Assembly: GCA_049317725.1 (NCBI GenBank)
Contig: JBMOHS010000019.1
Location: 1-34,107, forward strand
Source: CAIOZW01 sp049317725
GTDB lineage: Bacteria > Acidobacteriota > Blastocatellia > RBC074
Direction of reading: 5' to 3'
DNA length: 34,107 nt
Shown piece by piece: positions 7,318 to 16,828 of this stretch (its first letter is position 1; every line of letters starts with the position of its first letter). The notes under the pieces were generated by a model that saw only the letters and a program-made list of their open reading frames with translations, did not search any database and had not been told where the DNA came from. Position numbers and translations under genes: made by a program.

Positions 7318-9654
7318 ATGGGAGGAAGAAGAAGATTTCCCGATCGGAGGGAGCCACGGCGGCGAAAGGGGGAGCGGGAACGGGATCGACGCGACAACCG
7401 ACCCGCGGCGTCGATCAGTCCGGGGAAGATCGAGAATGTCCTGCGCCGGTTGGAAGAGGCCGAAGAAGGATTGAGCCTGGAGGAGTTGCTGGGGGAGGAA
7501 GCGGAGAGTGAGCAAGATGAACGAACACTGGTCCAAGGATTGACCCGGTTGCAAGGGATCGGGCTGCTGCGTCGCGCCGGAACGCGGTATCAGTTGGCCC
7601 GATCGAAACGAGTCTCGACCGGGCTGATTCGCCAGCGCGGGCGCAAACGAATCTTTTTCGTTCCTGATCGGGAGATGGATCTTGGAGGACGAGCCATTCG
7701 GATCGCCCCCGAAGACCTTCTGGGTGCCTTTGACGGTGACAGAGTGGTCGCGACCCTCGGGCGAGGAGGCGGAGCGCTGGATCTGCAGGCGCGTGTCGAG
7801 ATGATTCTGCAACGAGGAAGGCTGGTGATTGTCGGAAGGCTCCATCACCGCTTCACTGGATTCGGCCCTCCCTGGGTCGAGTCCCTTGATGAAAAGTTTG
7901 GGTTCGAGATTGATCTGGAGGGAGCAGAGGGAGCGGGTCTCCCGGAGGGAGGGATCGTCACGGTGGAGGTGACGGCGCTGCCGGCTGCGGGACGAGCGCC
8001 ACGGGGAAGGATCGTCGAGGTGCTCGGGGATACCAGCACTGCCCCCGGGATGGACATCGAGATTGTCATTCGGAAGCACGACCTGCCCCACCGATTCCCA
8101 CCCGAAGTCCTCGCCGAGGCGGCGAAGGTCTCCCCGACGGTCCTGGAGAAGGACGCGCAGGGCAGACTCGATCTGCGGGCCCTGCCAACGGTGACGATCG
8201 ACGGAGAGACCGCTCGCGACTTTGACGACGCGATCAGCCTGCAGGAGGTCGAGGGAGGGCAATTTCTCCTCGATGTTCACATCGCGGATGTCAGCTGGTA
8301 CGTCCGGGAAGGGAGCGCTCTCGACACCGAGGCCCGCTTACGGGGTACCTCGGTCTATTTTCCGGAGCGTGCTCTTCCGATGTTGCCGGAAGAGCTCTCG
8401 AATGGAATCTGCTCGCTGCGGCCTCAAGTCGATCGCTTGGCCCTCACCGCCAGAATGGAAGTCACGGCGGAGGGAGAGGTCAGTGGCTATCGAATCTGCG
8501 AAACGGTCATCCGCAGCCAGGAACGGATGACCTACATCGATGTCAACCGGCTTCTCTCGGGGGGGGATTCAGGATTGGCCGAGCGCTACGCGCCACTGCT
8601 CGATCTCTTCCGGGCCATGGAACGGTTGGCGCGAGTCCTGATTCGCCGACGAAGCGCGCGCGGTGCAATCGATTTCAACCTGCCGGAATCGATCTTCGAG
8701 TTTGACGACGAGGGGCGGGTCGCGGGGGTACTCAAGGCGGAGCGTAATATTGCCCACCGCCTCATCGAGGAGTTCATGCTCCTGGCCAACGAGACGGTCG
8801 CTGGCCACCTCGAGCGGTTGGGGATCCCCTCGATCTACCGCGTCCACGCCCCACCTGAGCCGCTTCGAGTGCTCGAATTTGCCGAGCTGGCCCAGGCCTA
8901 TGGCTATCGGTTCCCTTTGGCCAATGTGCAGTCCCACGACTACCAGCGGCTGTCGCGCCAGTTGGAAGGGAGACCAGAGGAGCGTGTCATCGCCTACGCG
9001 ATGCTGCGATCTCTCCAGCGGGCTTGTTATGAGGCCGAGAATCAGGGCCATTTCGGATTGGCGGCCCCGGTCTATACCCACTTCACCTCTCCGATCCGGC
9101 GCTACCCTGACCTGTTGGTCCACAGGTTGCTGCGGAGGCTGCTGCAGGACCACCCAGACTGGGGAGATGGACGCGCCGCTTTCCAACGCAAAGCGGCAGG
9201 GCGCGCGGTTCCCCGGCAGTTCGAACTGATCCCATGTCGCTGGCTGGCCCGGGAAGCGAGTGAGCGGGAACGGGGCGCAGATGCTGCCGAGATGGAGCTC
9301 AGTGAATGGCGGAAGGCGGCGTTCATGGCGGAGCGCGTCGGAGAGCAGTTTGACGCCATGATCATCAATGTTCAGGAATTTGGCTTTTTTGTCGAGCTGA
9401 CCGAGTTCTTTATTGAGGGGCTCGTGCCGGTTCGCAGCCTGACGGACGATGTCTACCGCCTGGAACCGCGGAGCCATAGCCTGATTGGGCGTCACCACGG
9501 CCAGCGATTTCGCCTGGGGGAGAGCGTTCGGGTGCGGGTCGACCGGGTCAATATCGATCGCCACCTGATCGACTTCTCGATCGTCCGTCCTGGCATGGGC
9601 GAGCGGAAAGGGACGGCCCGACGCCGCGGCCGGCGAGCTTCCCATCCGTCATAG
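7318..9654 (+). CDS. rnr: RNase R (RNB-family 3'-5' exoribonuclease)
   Basis: RNase R degrades structured RNA processively from the 3' end and acts in rRNA and mRNA quality control. Domains in order: a basic Arg-rich N-terminal tail; a winged-helix RNase R N-terminal domain (about residues 36-95); cold-shock OB domains; the RNB catalytic domain with IDGETARDFDDAI near residues 294-305, supplying the metal-binding aspartates; the conserved HFTSPIRRYPDLLVHR; and a C-terminal S1 domain starting near GEQFDAMIINVQEFGFFVEL. I chose ATG 7318 because AAAGGAG lies 4 nt upstream. An upstream in-frame GTG at 7246 would add 24 residues without similarity. At 778 residues the length is typical. The cytochrome c gene follows 21 bp downstream. 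Confidence 0.94.
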   Translation: MGGRRRFPDRREPRRRKGERERDRRDNRPAASISPGKIENVLRRLEEAEEGLSLEELLGEEAESEQDERTLVQGLTRLQGIGLLRRAGTRYQLARSKRVSTGLIRQRGRKRIFFVPDREMDLGGRAIRIAPEDLLGAFDGDRVVATLGRGGGALDLQARVEMILQRGRLVIVGRLHHRFTGFGPPWVESLDEKFGFEIDLEGAEGAGLPEGGIVTVEVTALPAAGRAPRGRIVEVLGDTSTAPGMDIEIVIRKHDLPHRFPPEVLAEAAKVSPTVLEKDAQGRLDLRALPTVTIDGETARDFDDAISLQEVEGGQFLLDVHIADVSWYVREGSALDTEARLRGTSVYFPERALPMLPEELSNGICSLRPQVDRLALTARMEVTAEGEVSGYRICETVIRSQERMTYIDVNRLLSGGDSGLAERYAPLLDLFRAMERLARVLIRRRSARGAIDFNLPESIFEFDDEGRVAGVLKAERNIAHRLIEEFMLLANETVAGHLERLGIPSIYRVHAPPEPLRVLEFAELAQAYGYRFPLANVQSHDYQRLSRQLEGRPEERVIAYAMLRSLQRACYEAENQGHFGLAAPVYTHFTSPIRRYPDLLVHRLLRRLLQDHPDWGDGRAAFQRKAAGRAVPRQFELIPCRWLAREASERERGADAAEMELSEWRKAAFMAERVGEQFDAMIINVQEFGFFVELTEFFIEGLVPVRSLTDDVYRLEPRSHSLIGRHHGQRFRLGESVRVRVDRVNIDRHLIDFSIVRPGMGERKGTARRRGRRASHPS

Positions 9655-9675
9655 ACAGCGAAAGGAGCGGATCGA

Positions 9676-10077
9676 ATGAAGAGGCTTTGTGGATGGTTGC
9701 TGTTTCCCTGCGCGTTGCTCGCGTTGATCTTGACGGATATCCCTGGCCAGAACCAGCCAGCCGATGACGGGCGGGGGGCTGGCCGGAAGCTCTTTCTGCG
9801 CAACTGTGCCAGTTGCCACGGAATAGATGCCAAGGGGAGAGGCATCGTTGCCGCTTCTCTCAAGAAGCAGCCCCCTGATCTGACAAGCATTCCCCGGCAA
9901 GACGGGAAGTTCCCTGTCCAGAAAGTGGTCATGACGATCACAGGGGAGCTGGTCTTGCCCATTCACGGCGAGCGCGAGATGCCCGTTTGGGGGAATATCT
10001 TCTCTAGCCAGGAGGTAGGAACCCTGGTCGGCTATCTCGAGAGCATTCAGAATCCGATCGCCACCCGCGACAGGTAG
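9676..10077 (+). CDS. Monohaem c-type cytochrome, secreted
   Basis: This is a 133-residue protein with an N-terminal signal peptide (MKRLCGWLLFPCALLALIL). It has one haem-attachment motif CASCH (C44, C47, H48). Downstream EMPVWG provides a plausible distal haem ligand, M102, as in class I cytochromes c. It should be exported, receive covalent haem in the periplasm and carry electrons. The closest general match is the cytochrome cbb3 oxidase subunit III/cytochrome c-551 type fold, but the partner is unknown because no oxidase or reductase gene is nearby. AGGAG lies 8 nt before ATG 9676. It follows RNase R by 21 bp and is probably co-transcribed, a pairing with no obvious functional logic. Confidence 0.88.
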   Translation: MKRLCGWLLFPCALLALILTDIPGQNQPADDGRGAGRKLFLRNCASCHGIDAKGRGIVAASLKKQPPDLTSIPRQDGKFPVQKVVMTITGELVLPIHGEREMPVWGNIFSSQEVGTLVGYLESIQNPIATRDR

Positions 10078-10107
10078 CGATCGACCTCGCTTTCGATTTG
10101 AGGAGGG

Positions 10108-10136
10108 AGCGCCCGGCGGGCAATCTGCCGGGCGCT
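10108..10136. terminator. GC-rich hairpin between convergent cytochrome c and proS
   Basis: A perfect 10-bp inverted repeat pairs AGCGCCCGGC (10108-10117) with GCCGGGCGCT (10127-10136), with a 9-nt loop. AGGAGGG before the stem can pair further with CCTTCCT after it, across a small bulge. It lies in the 76-bp gap between two converging genes. There is no long T-run on either side. Confidence 0.65.
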
Positions 10137-10153
10137 GCTGCCTTCCTCTCACG

Positions 10154-11914
10154 TCAAGGAGTGCGCAATCGGCGCACGGTCTCCACGACAACCGAGTCGA
10201 CTGGGAGGTCAACGGTCGTCCGGGTGGCGCGATCATGGAGTTCGACAAGCCCCTCTTTCCACTTCTTCGGACCCAACCGGATCTGCAACGGAAAGCCAAC
10301 GAGATCGGCGTCATTGAGCTTGACGCCTGCCCGCTCATCACGGTCATCGAAGAGAAGATCGATTCCCGCTTGGCGAAGTGAAAGATCAAGACGCTCTGCT
10401 GCCTCACGCAATTCCGTATCCTTGATGTTGAGCGGGGTGAGAACGGCTTCGAAGGGAGCTATCGCGACTGGGAAGATGATCCCAGCCTCATCGTGCCAAC
10501 GCTCAATCGCCGCCGCAAGGATCCGTTCGACGCCAATCCCATAGCAACCCATCACCAACGGGGACTCTTTTCCCTCGGGGGTCAGCACGGACGCCCCCAT
10601 TGAGACGGAATACTTGGTACCCAGCTTGAAGATATGGCCGACTTCGAGCGCCTTGGCGACCCGCAAGGGAGCGCCGCAGGTCGGGCAAGGTTCTCCACTC
10701 GCCGCACTGCGCAGGTCGACCCAGGCGGTCGGCGAAAGGTCTCGTTCGACACTCACCCCCCGGAGGTGTGCACCGTCTTTGTTGGCTCCGGTCGTCATGT
10801 TGCGGCGCCCACGCAGCGCCTCGTCGACCAGCACCCAGCAATGGGTCACCCCAACGGCCCCAAGGCTCCCCGCTTGTGCCCCCAGCAGGTCTTGGATCTC
10901 TTCCGGGTGCGCCGGTCGAATGGCCGTCATCTCCCACCCATCCCGTTGGACGAGAGGCGAGATCGAGTTCTGCAGCTTGATCTCGTTGAGGGTGTGGTCC
11001 CCGCGCAGCAGGGCGAGAAAGGGATGCGAACGTGTCTCGAGCCCCCTTGTGGCAACCGCGACGAAGACGAGGGTCTTGATCTGACGATCGGCGGAGGTGC
11101 CCTCCGAAAACCGGACCAAGTCTTCAATCGTCCGCACACCAGGTGTGGGAAACTCCTCCAAGGCCAAGGTCTCCTCACCGTCATCGACTGGGACCAGTCG
11201 GGAGGTCGCCTTCTCGAGGTTGGCCGCGTAATGGCACTGGGTGCAACTGGCGACCAAGTCCTCCCCGGCGTCGGTGTAGACCATGAACTCGTTGGAGGCT
11301 GAGCCGCCCATCGCCCCCGTATCCGCCTCGACGATGACATAGTCGAGACCGCAGCGGGAGAAGACGCGCTCATAGGCCTGCCGCTGGGCTTCAAAAGACC
11401 GATCCAGCCCGGCCTGATCCAAATCGAACGAGTAGGCGTCCTTCATGGTGAACTGACGAACCCGCAACAGACCGGACTTGGGACGAGCCTCGTCGCGGAA
11501 CTTGGTCTGGATCTGGTACCAGACCTGGGGGAGTTGCTTGTAAGAGCGAAGTTCGCGACGGGCAATGTCCGTCATCACCTCCTCGTGCGTCATGCCCAGG
11601 CAGAGGTCTGCTCCCTTGCGGTCCTTGAGGCGAAACATCGTCTGACCCATCACCGACCAGCGACCGCTCTCCTGCCAGAGCTCCGCCGGATGCAATGCTG
11701 GCAGGTAGAACTCCTGGGCACCAGCCGCCGCCATCTCCTCGCGAATGATCTGGGTAATCTTGAGAATCGAACGCTGCGCCAAGGGGAGGTACGAGTAGAG
11801 TCCCGCGGCGAGCTGACGAATCAACCCCGCCCGCAGCATCAATCGGTGACTGACCACCTCGGCATCCGAAGGCTCCTCCCGAAGTGTGGGAAGAAAATAG
11901 TTGGACCAACGCAT
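10154..11914 (-). CDS. proS: ProS, prolyl-tRNA synthetase (bacterial type with editing domain)
   Basis: This class IIa synthetase charges tRNA-Pro with proline and edits misacylated Ala-tRNA-Pro. The N-terminus MRWSNYFLPTLREEPSDAEV is diagnostic. Motif 1 surrounds the LMLRAGLIRQLAAGLYSYLP segment. Motif 2 is seen as FRDEARPKSGLLRVRQF with MKDAYSF. An INS-type editing insertion lies around residues 220-400, and motif 3 is GCYGIGVERILAAAIE. A C-terminal anticodon-binding domain ends the protein. The length of 586 residues fits the family. ATG 11914 is preceded by AGAGGAG about 4 nt upstream. The gene lies 76 bp downstream of a methyltransferase on the same strand. Confidence 0.96.
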   Translation of the reverse strand: MRWSNYFLPTLREEPSDAEVVSHRLMLRAGLIRQLAAGLYSYLPLAQRSILKITQIIREEMAAAGAQEFYLPALHPAELWQESGRWSVMGQTMFRLKDRKGADLCLGMTHEEVMTDIARRELRSYKQLPQVWYQIQTKFRDEARPKSGLLRVRQFTMKDAYSFDLDQAGLDRSFEAQRQAYERVFSRCGLDYVIVEADTGAMGGSASNEFMVYTDAGEDLVASCTQCHYAANLEKATSRLVPVDDGEETLALEEFPTPGVRTIEDLVRFSEGTSADRQIKTLVFVAVATRGLETRSHPFLALLRGDHTLNEIKLQNSISPLVQRDGWEMTAIRPAHPEEIQDLLGAQAGSLGAVGVTHCWVLVDEALRGRRNMTTGANKDGAHLRGVSVERDLSPTAWVDLRSAASGEPCPTCGAPLRVAKALEVGHIFKLGTKYSVSMGASVLTPEGKESPLVMGCYGIGVERILAAAIERWHDEAGIIFPVAIAPFEAVLTPLNIKDTELREAAERLDLSLRQAGIDLLFDDRDERAGVKLNDADLVGFPLQIRLGPKKWKEGLVELHDRATRTTVDLPVDSVVVETVRRLRTP

Positions 11915-11970
11915 AGTACTCCTCTGAGAATCCGTCCCGGCACATTGGCAAGGGGCTTCCCGGATCCCCG

Positions 11971-12012
11971 AACTCCATTCCTTCTCTCTTCTAACTTCTC
12001 TCTTCGAACTCC
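11971..12012 (-). repeat. Degenerate heptamer array at the 3' end of the methyltransferase gene
   Basis: On the minus strand, 7-nt purine-rich units run in register: GGAGTTC, GAAGAGA, GAAGTTA, GAAGAGA, GAAGGAA, TGGAGTT. The pair GAAGAGA-GAAG recurs at 14-nt spacing. The array covers the last codons and stop of the methyltransferase gene and continues into the gap before proS. Confidence 0.6.
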
Positions 12013-12740
12013 CCTTGTCGCCGGGGGGAAGTTGCCAACGCAATCAGGGAGAGGCCAAATGGGGGACCAATCAGCCGCTCATGGCGCAGCAATGGAACCA
12101 AGCGGTCAGCGAGATGGGTCTGCCCGGCAGGAAGATAGTCCCGGCGCAACAATCGTCCGTTGACCCACCACGGAAGGACCGCCAGCATATTAAAAAAGTG
12201 AAGGCGGTCGACAATGAACCCAGCGGCTTCCAGCAACTTGCCCAGCTGGCGCTTACCGTACCGCCTGTAATGGCCCACTGCGTCATCGAACGCCCCGTGG
12301 ATGAACGCGTGGGCTGGGACGAGCAGCGCCAAGCGACCTCCTGGGAGCAGCACGCGTCGCATCTCCCGCAGGGCGTCAGCATCCCGCTCGATATGCTCGA
12401 GGACGTTGAGACAAACCACCGTCTCGAATGGAGATTCCTTGAAGGCAGGCGGCGCGGGCTGGTTGAGATCGAAGGTGTCCACAATCAGCCTCTGGTCCTG
12501 GGCAAAGAGGGAGGTCAACTGTTGGCGGTATTCTGGGATCGGATCGGTCGCGACGACAGTTCGGTCCGCTCCCTCTCCCCCCAGGAGAAAACGGGTGATG
12601 TTGCCCGTTCCCGCGCCCACCTCAAGAATCCGCCGGCCCATTGCCGAAGCAATCTGCTCGTAGATCCAGCCATTGTATCGATCGAGCGCCGCTAGTTGGG
12701 CCAGCGTCGATGTTAGGGTAGGCCTCTCCTCGACCATCAT
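11991..12740 (-). CDS. Class I SAM-dependent methyltransferase
   Basis: This is a 249-residue protein with a Methyltransf_11/25-type Rossmann fold. Motif I is ILEVGAGTGNIT (about residues 38-49), the acidic motif II region is VVATDPIP, motif IV is ETVVCLNVLEHIERD, and the post-motif is LLPGGRLALLVPAH. The closing half (HYRRYGKRQLGKLLEAAGF) is typical of small-molecule or lipid/sugar methyltransferases in cell-envelope loci, but no substrate can be named. Two adjacent ATG codons (12740 and 12737) are possible starts; TGGAG just upstream gives better spacing to the second. The last residues (GEFEERS) are encoded within a degenerate heptamer repeat, so the C-terminus may have been reshaped by it. 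It is upstream of proS on the same strand. Confidence 0.85.
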   Translation of the reverse strand: MMVEERPTLTSTLAQLAALDRYNGWIYEQIASAMGRRILEVGAGTGNITRFLLGGEGADRTVVATDPIPEYRQQLTSLFAQDQRLIVDTFDLNQPAPPAFKESPFETVVCLNVLEHIERDADALREMRRVLLPGGRLALLVPAHAFIHGAFDDAVGHYRRYGKRQLGKLLEAAGFIVDRLHFFNMLAVLPWWVNGRLLRRDYLPAGQTHLADRLVPLLRHERLIGPPFGLSLIALATSPRRQGEFEERS

Positions 12741-12959
12741 TCTCCAGACACTTTGCTTATCGTTCGCTCAACGCGCCGCCCAAATTGCACCTCTTCACAC
12801 CCGGACCAAACCCGATCGCTTGAGGCTGTCCTCAGATGGAGAGGCAGTGGCCTTCAATTGACCAGATGGGCAAGCGGGCATCATGAAGGTCTCTGATCCG
12901 CTCGTCAACGGGAACCACTTCCCTGCCCCCCTTTTGGCCCCACAGATACTCGATCCAGG

Positions 12960-14672
<1,713 letters not shown>

Positions 14673-14902
14673 CCCTTTTACCCGGCTCTTCGATCGGAAG
14701 AGACCAGTGCGCCTCTACACATCCTTGGCAAATCAAGCCAAGATCCGACACCATCCATTGTTCACCCCCACGCTCGGCTCCCCACTCCAACCTGTCGCAG
14801 CCCGTCTCATAAAGGAGACCGCCAGGGGTTTCTTGAGCATTTACGAAGAGCCCCCCACGGGAAGTTCCCGACCCGGTGGAACGAGTCAAGAAAGAGTGGT
14901 CC

Positions 14903-16825
14903 TCAGTTCACGCTGGCCCTCTCATTCGGAAGGGGCAGCTTCCGCATCTCCCACTCCTGTCGGGCCAAGGCGGCTCGCCGCATCGCGAGCCGCTGCAATG
15001 TCGCTTCATCGTTGTTCCGCTGGGCCTGATTGATCTCCATCTGGAGGGAGGCCTGGAGGTCTGCCAAGCGATCACATCGGATGCTGAGAAGACTCTCCCA
15101 GGCTTGTCGCTCGGCTCGATCGTCATCCAACGATTGGCTCTGACCAGTGTGAGCCGCAGCCGCCGACCGAGCCCCTTCAAGGTCCTCGTCGTCTTTTCTC
15201 TCCATTCGGTCCGCCTGCTCATCCCACATTGATTGCTCTTCGACGAGCAGATAGGGGAGCAAATTCTGGGCCAGATCGGGATCGGCCAATGCTTCGTTGA
15301 GCGCCGGCCAAGTCGGCTCCCGCTCGGCACGGTCAAAGTCGATCAGTATTTGAAAGAGGCGAGCCGTCCGGAGGTGGAGATAGTCCTCCTCCCGCAGGGT
15401 GGCGAGGAGACGGTGCCGGACCGACGGACTGGCCAGCATGGATTGCAACAACGTCTTCTCCGCCGGCTTGAGCGCCACCAAGGCGTGGCGAACCCGGTCA
15501 CTGACCTTCTCCTGTCGCGCCTCCACCGCCGTGCGAAACTCATCCCGTATCAGCTGGCTGTCAACCTTGAGCCGATCGGCGATCCGCTCGACATAATCGG
15601 CCCGCTCGATCCGGTCCCGAACCAGCTTCACGTACGGCAGAATCTCATTGATCGTTTCGACTTTCCCGGCCGGGGACCGGGGATCCCTCGCCCGAATCGC
15701 CTGCTCCACAATGTAGTCCAGAAAACGGTGCGAGGTCTTGAGTGCCTGCCAGTACCCCTCGGCGCCGTGCTTTCGGATGAACTCGTCTGGGTCGAGGTTG
15801 TCCGGCAAGCTCAGGACATTGACCTTGAAGCCATTGGCGAGCAGCACTTCGAGACTCCGCTTGGTGGCAGCGACCCCAGCCGAATCCGGGTCGAAATTGA
15901 CGACAATTTGTCGCACATACCGACCGAGCAGTCGCACTTGATGGTCGGTCAGAGCCGTACCGAGGCTGGCTACCAGATTCTGGATCCCCGCCTGATAGGG
16001 GATCAAAAAGTCAAGGTAGCCCTCGACGAGAATGACGAAGCCCCGACGTCGGATCGCGTCGCGCGCGTACGAAAGGCCGAAGAGGTGGTGCCCTTTGGTG
16101 TAGACCGCCGTTTCCGGGGAGTTGAGGTACTTCGGCTCCCCCTCTCCGAGAAGGCGGCCACCAAAGGCGACGACCCGGCCTTGCGGATCCTGAATGGGAA
16201 AGATCAGGCGGCCGCGGAAACGGTCGTAAAAGCCCGCGGCACCTTCTTTGAGACTGACGAGACCGCTCGTCTCGATCTGGGCACGCGACGCCCCCTTGGC
16301 CTGCAGATGGCTTCCCAGGGCGTCCCAGCGATTGGGGGCATAGCCAAGGCGAAAGGTCTTTCTGGTTGCGTCCAAGACCCCCCGCTGAACAAGGTAGTCC
16401 TGTGCTCGACGACCTTCAGCGTCGTGGAGCAGAGATTCTTCAAAGAACTCCAGCGCCCATTGATTGAGCTGAAAAAGCTCGGCGCGCTTCCGGTCGAGAG
16501 CCTCGTAGAGGTCCGCTTTTTCGGTAACAGGAATGGCGAGGCCAATTTTGCCGGCGATCGTCTCGACCGCCTCGGGAAATGAGGCCCCTTCCAACTCCAT
16601 GACAAAGGTGAAGACATCACCCGCTTTGCCACAGCCAAAGCATTTGAAGAACTGCTTGCTGGCGCTGACCGTGAAACTGGGCGTCTTCTCCTGATGAAAT
16701 GGACAGCACCCCCAGTAGTTGGCCCCCTTCTTCCGGAGCGTCAGATAGTCGGAGACGATCCGCACGATGTCGGCCTGCTGACGGACTTCTTCGCTGAACC
16801 CGCGAGGAATACGCACGGCGCTCAC
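14903..16825 (-). CDS. dnaG: DnaG, DNA primase
   Basis: DnaG makes RNA primers for lagging-strand replication together with the DnaB helicase. The N-terminal CHC2 zinc finger is intact (C41, H44, C62, C65 in CPFH...CFGC). The TOPRIM catalytic domain shows VILVEGYLD (E268 region) and the metal-binding FDPD (D312, D314). The C-terminal roughly 180 residues, the helicase-binding domain, are charged and helical. Length is 640 residues, slightly above the typical 580-620. GTG 16825 is the apparent start, preceded by GAGAAAG and only 3 nt after the mutS2 stop. This implies translation coupled to mutS2. Confidence 0.95.
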   Translation of the reverse strand: MSAVRIPRGFSEEVRQQADIVRIVSDYLTLRKKGANYWGCCPFHQEKTPSFTVSASKQFFKCFGCGKAGDVFTFVMELEGASFPEAVETIAGKIGLAIPVTEKADLYEALDRKRAELFQLNQWALEFFEESLLHDAEGRRAQDYLVQRGVLDATRKTFRLGYAPNRWDALGSHLQAKGASRAQIETSGLVSLKEGAAGFYDRFRGRLIFPIQDPQGRVVAFGGRLLGEGEPKYLNSPETAVYTKGHHLFGLSYARDAIRRRGFVILVEGYLDFLIPYQAGIQNLVASLGTALTDHQVRLLGRYVRQIVVNFDPDSAGVAATKRSLEVLLANGFKVNVLSLPDNLDPDEFIRKHGAEGYWQALKTSHRFLDYIVEQAIRARDPRSPAGKVETINEILPYVKLVRDRIERADYVERIADRLKVDSQLIRDEFRTAVEARQEKVSDRVRHALVALKPAEKTLLQSMLASPSVRHRLLATLREEDYLHLRTARLFQILIDFDRAEREPTWPALNEALADPDLAQNLLPYLLVEEQSMWDEQADRMERKDDEDLEGARSAAAAHTGQSQSLDDDRAERQAWESLLSIRCDRLADLQASLQMEINQAQRNNDEATLQRLAMRRAALARQEWEMRKLPLPNERASVN

Positions 16826-16828
16826 GCT

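Noticed and set aside
12741..12959. Gap between the methyltransferase and rpoD considered as holding a tRNA
   Set aside because: No cloverleaf or T-loop signature on either strand; I see nothing supportable in it.
14673..14902. 81-codon frame crossing the dnaG-rpoD gap on the minus strand
   Set aside because: It has no ribosome site or similarity and runs into the rpoD coding region in another frame.
15233..16582. A plus-strand open frame of 449 codons antisense to dnaG
   Set aside because: DnaG motifs are intact on the other strand; this frame has no protein features.
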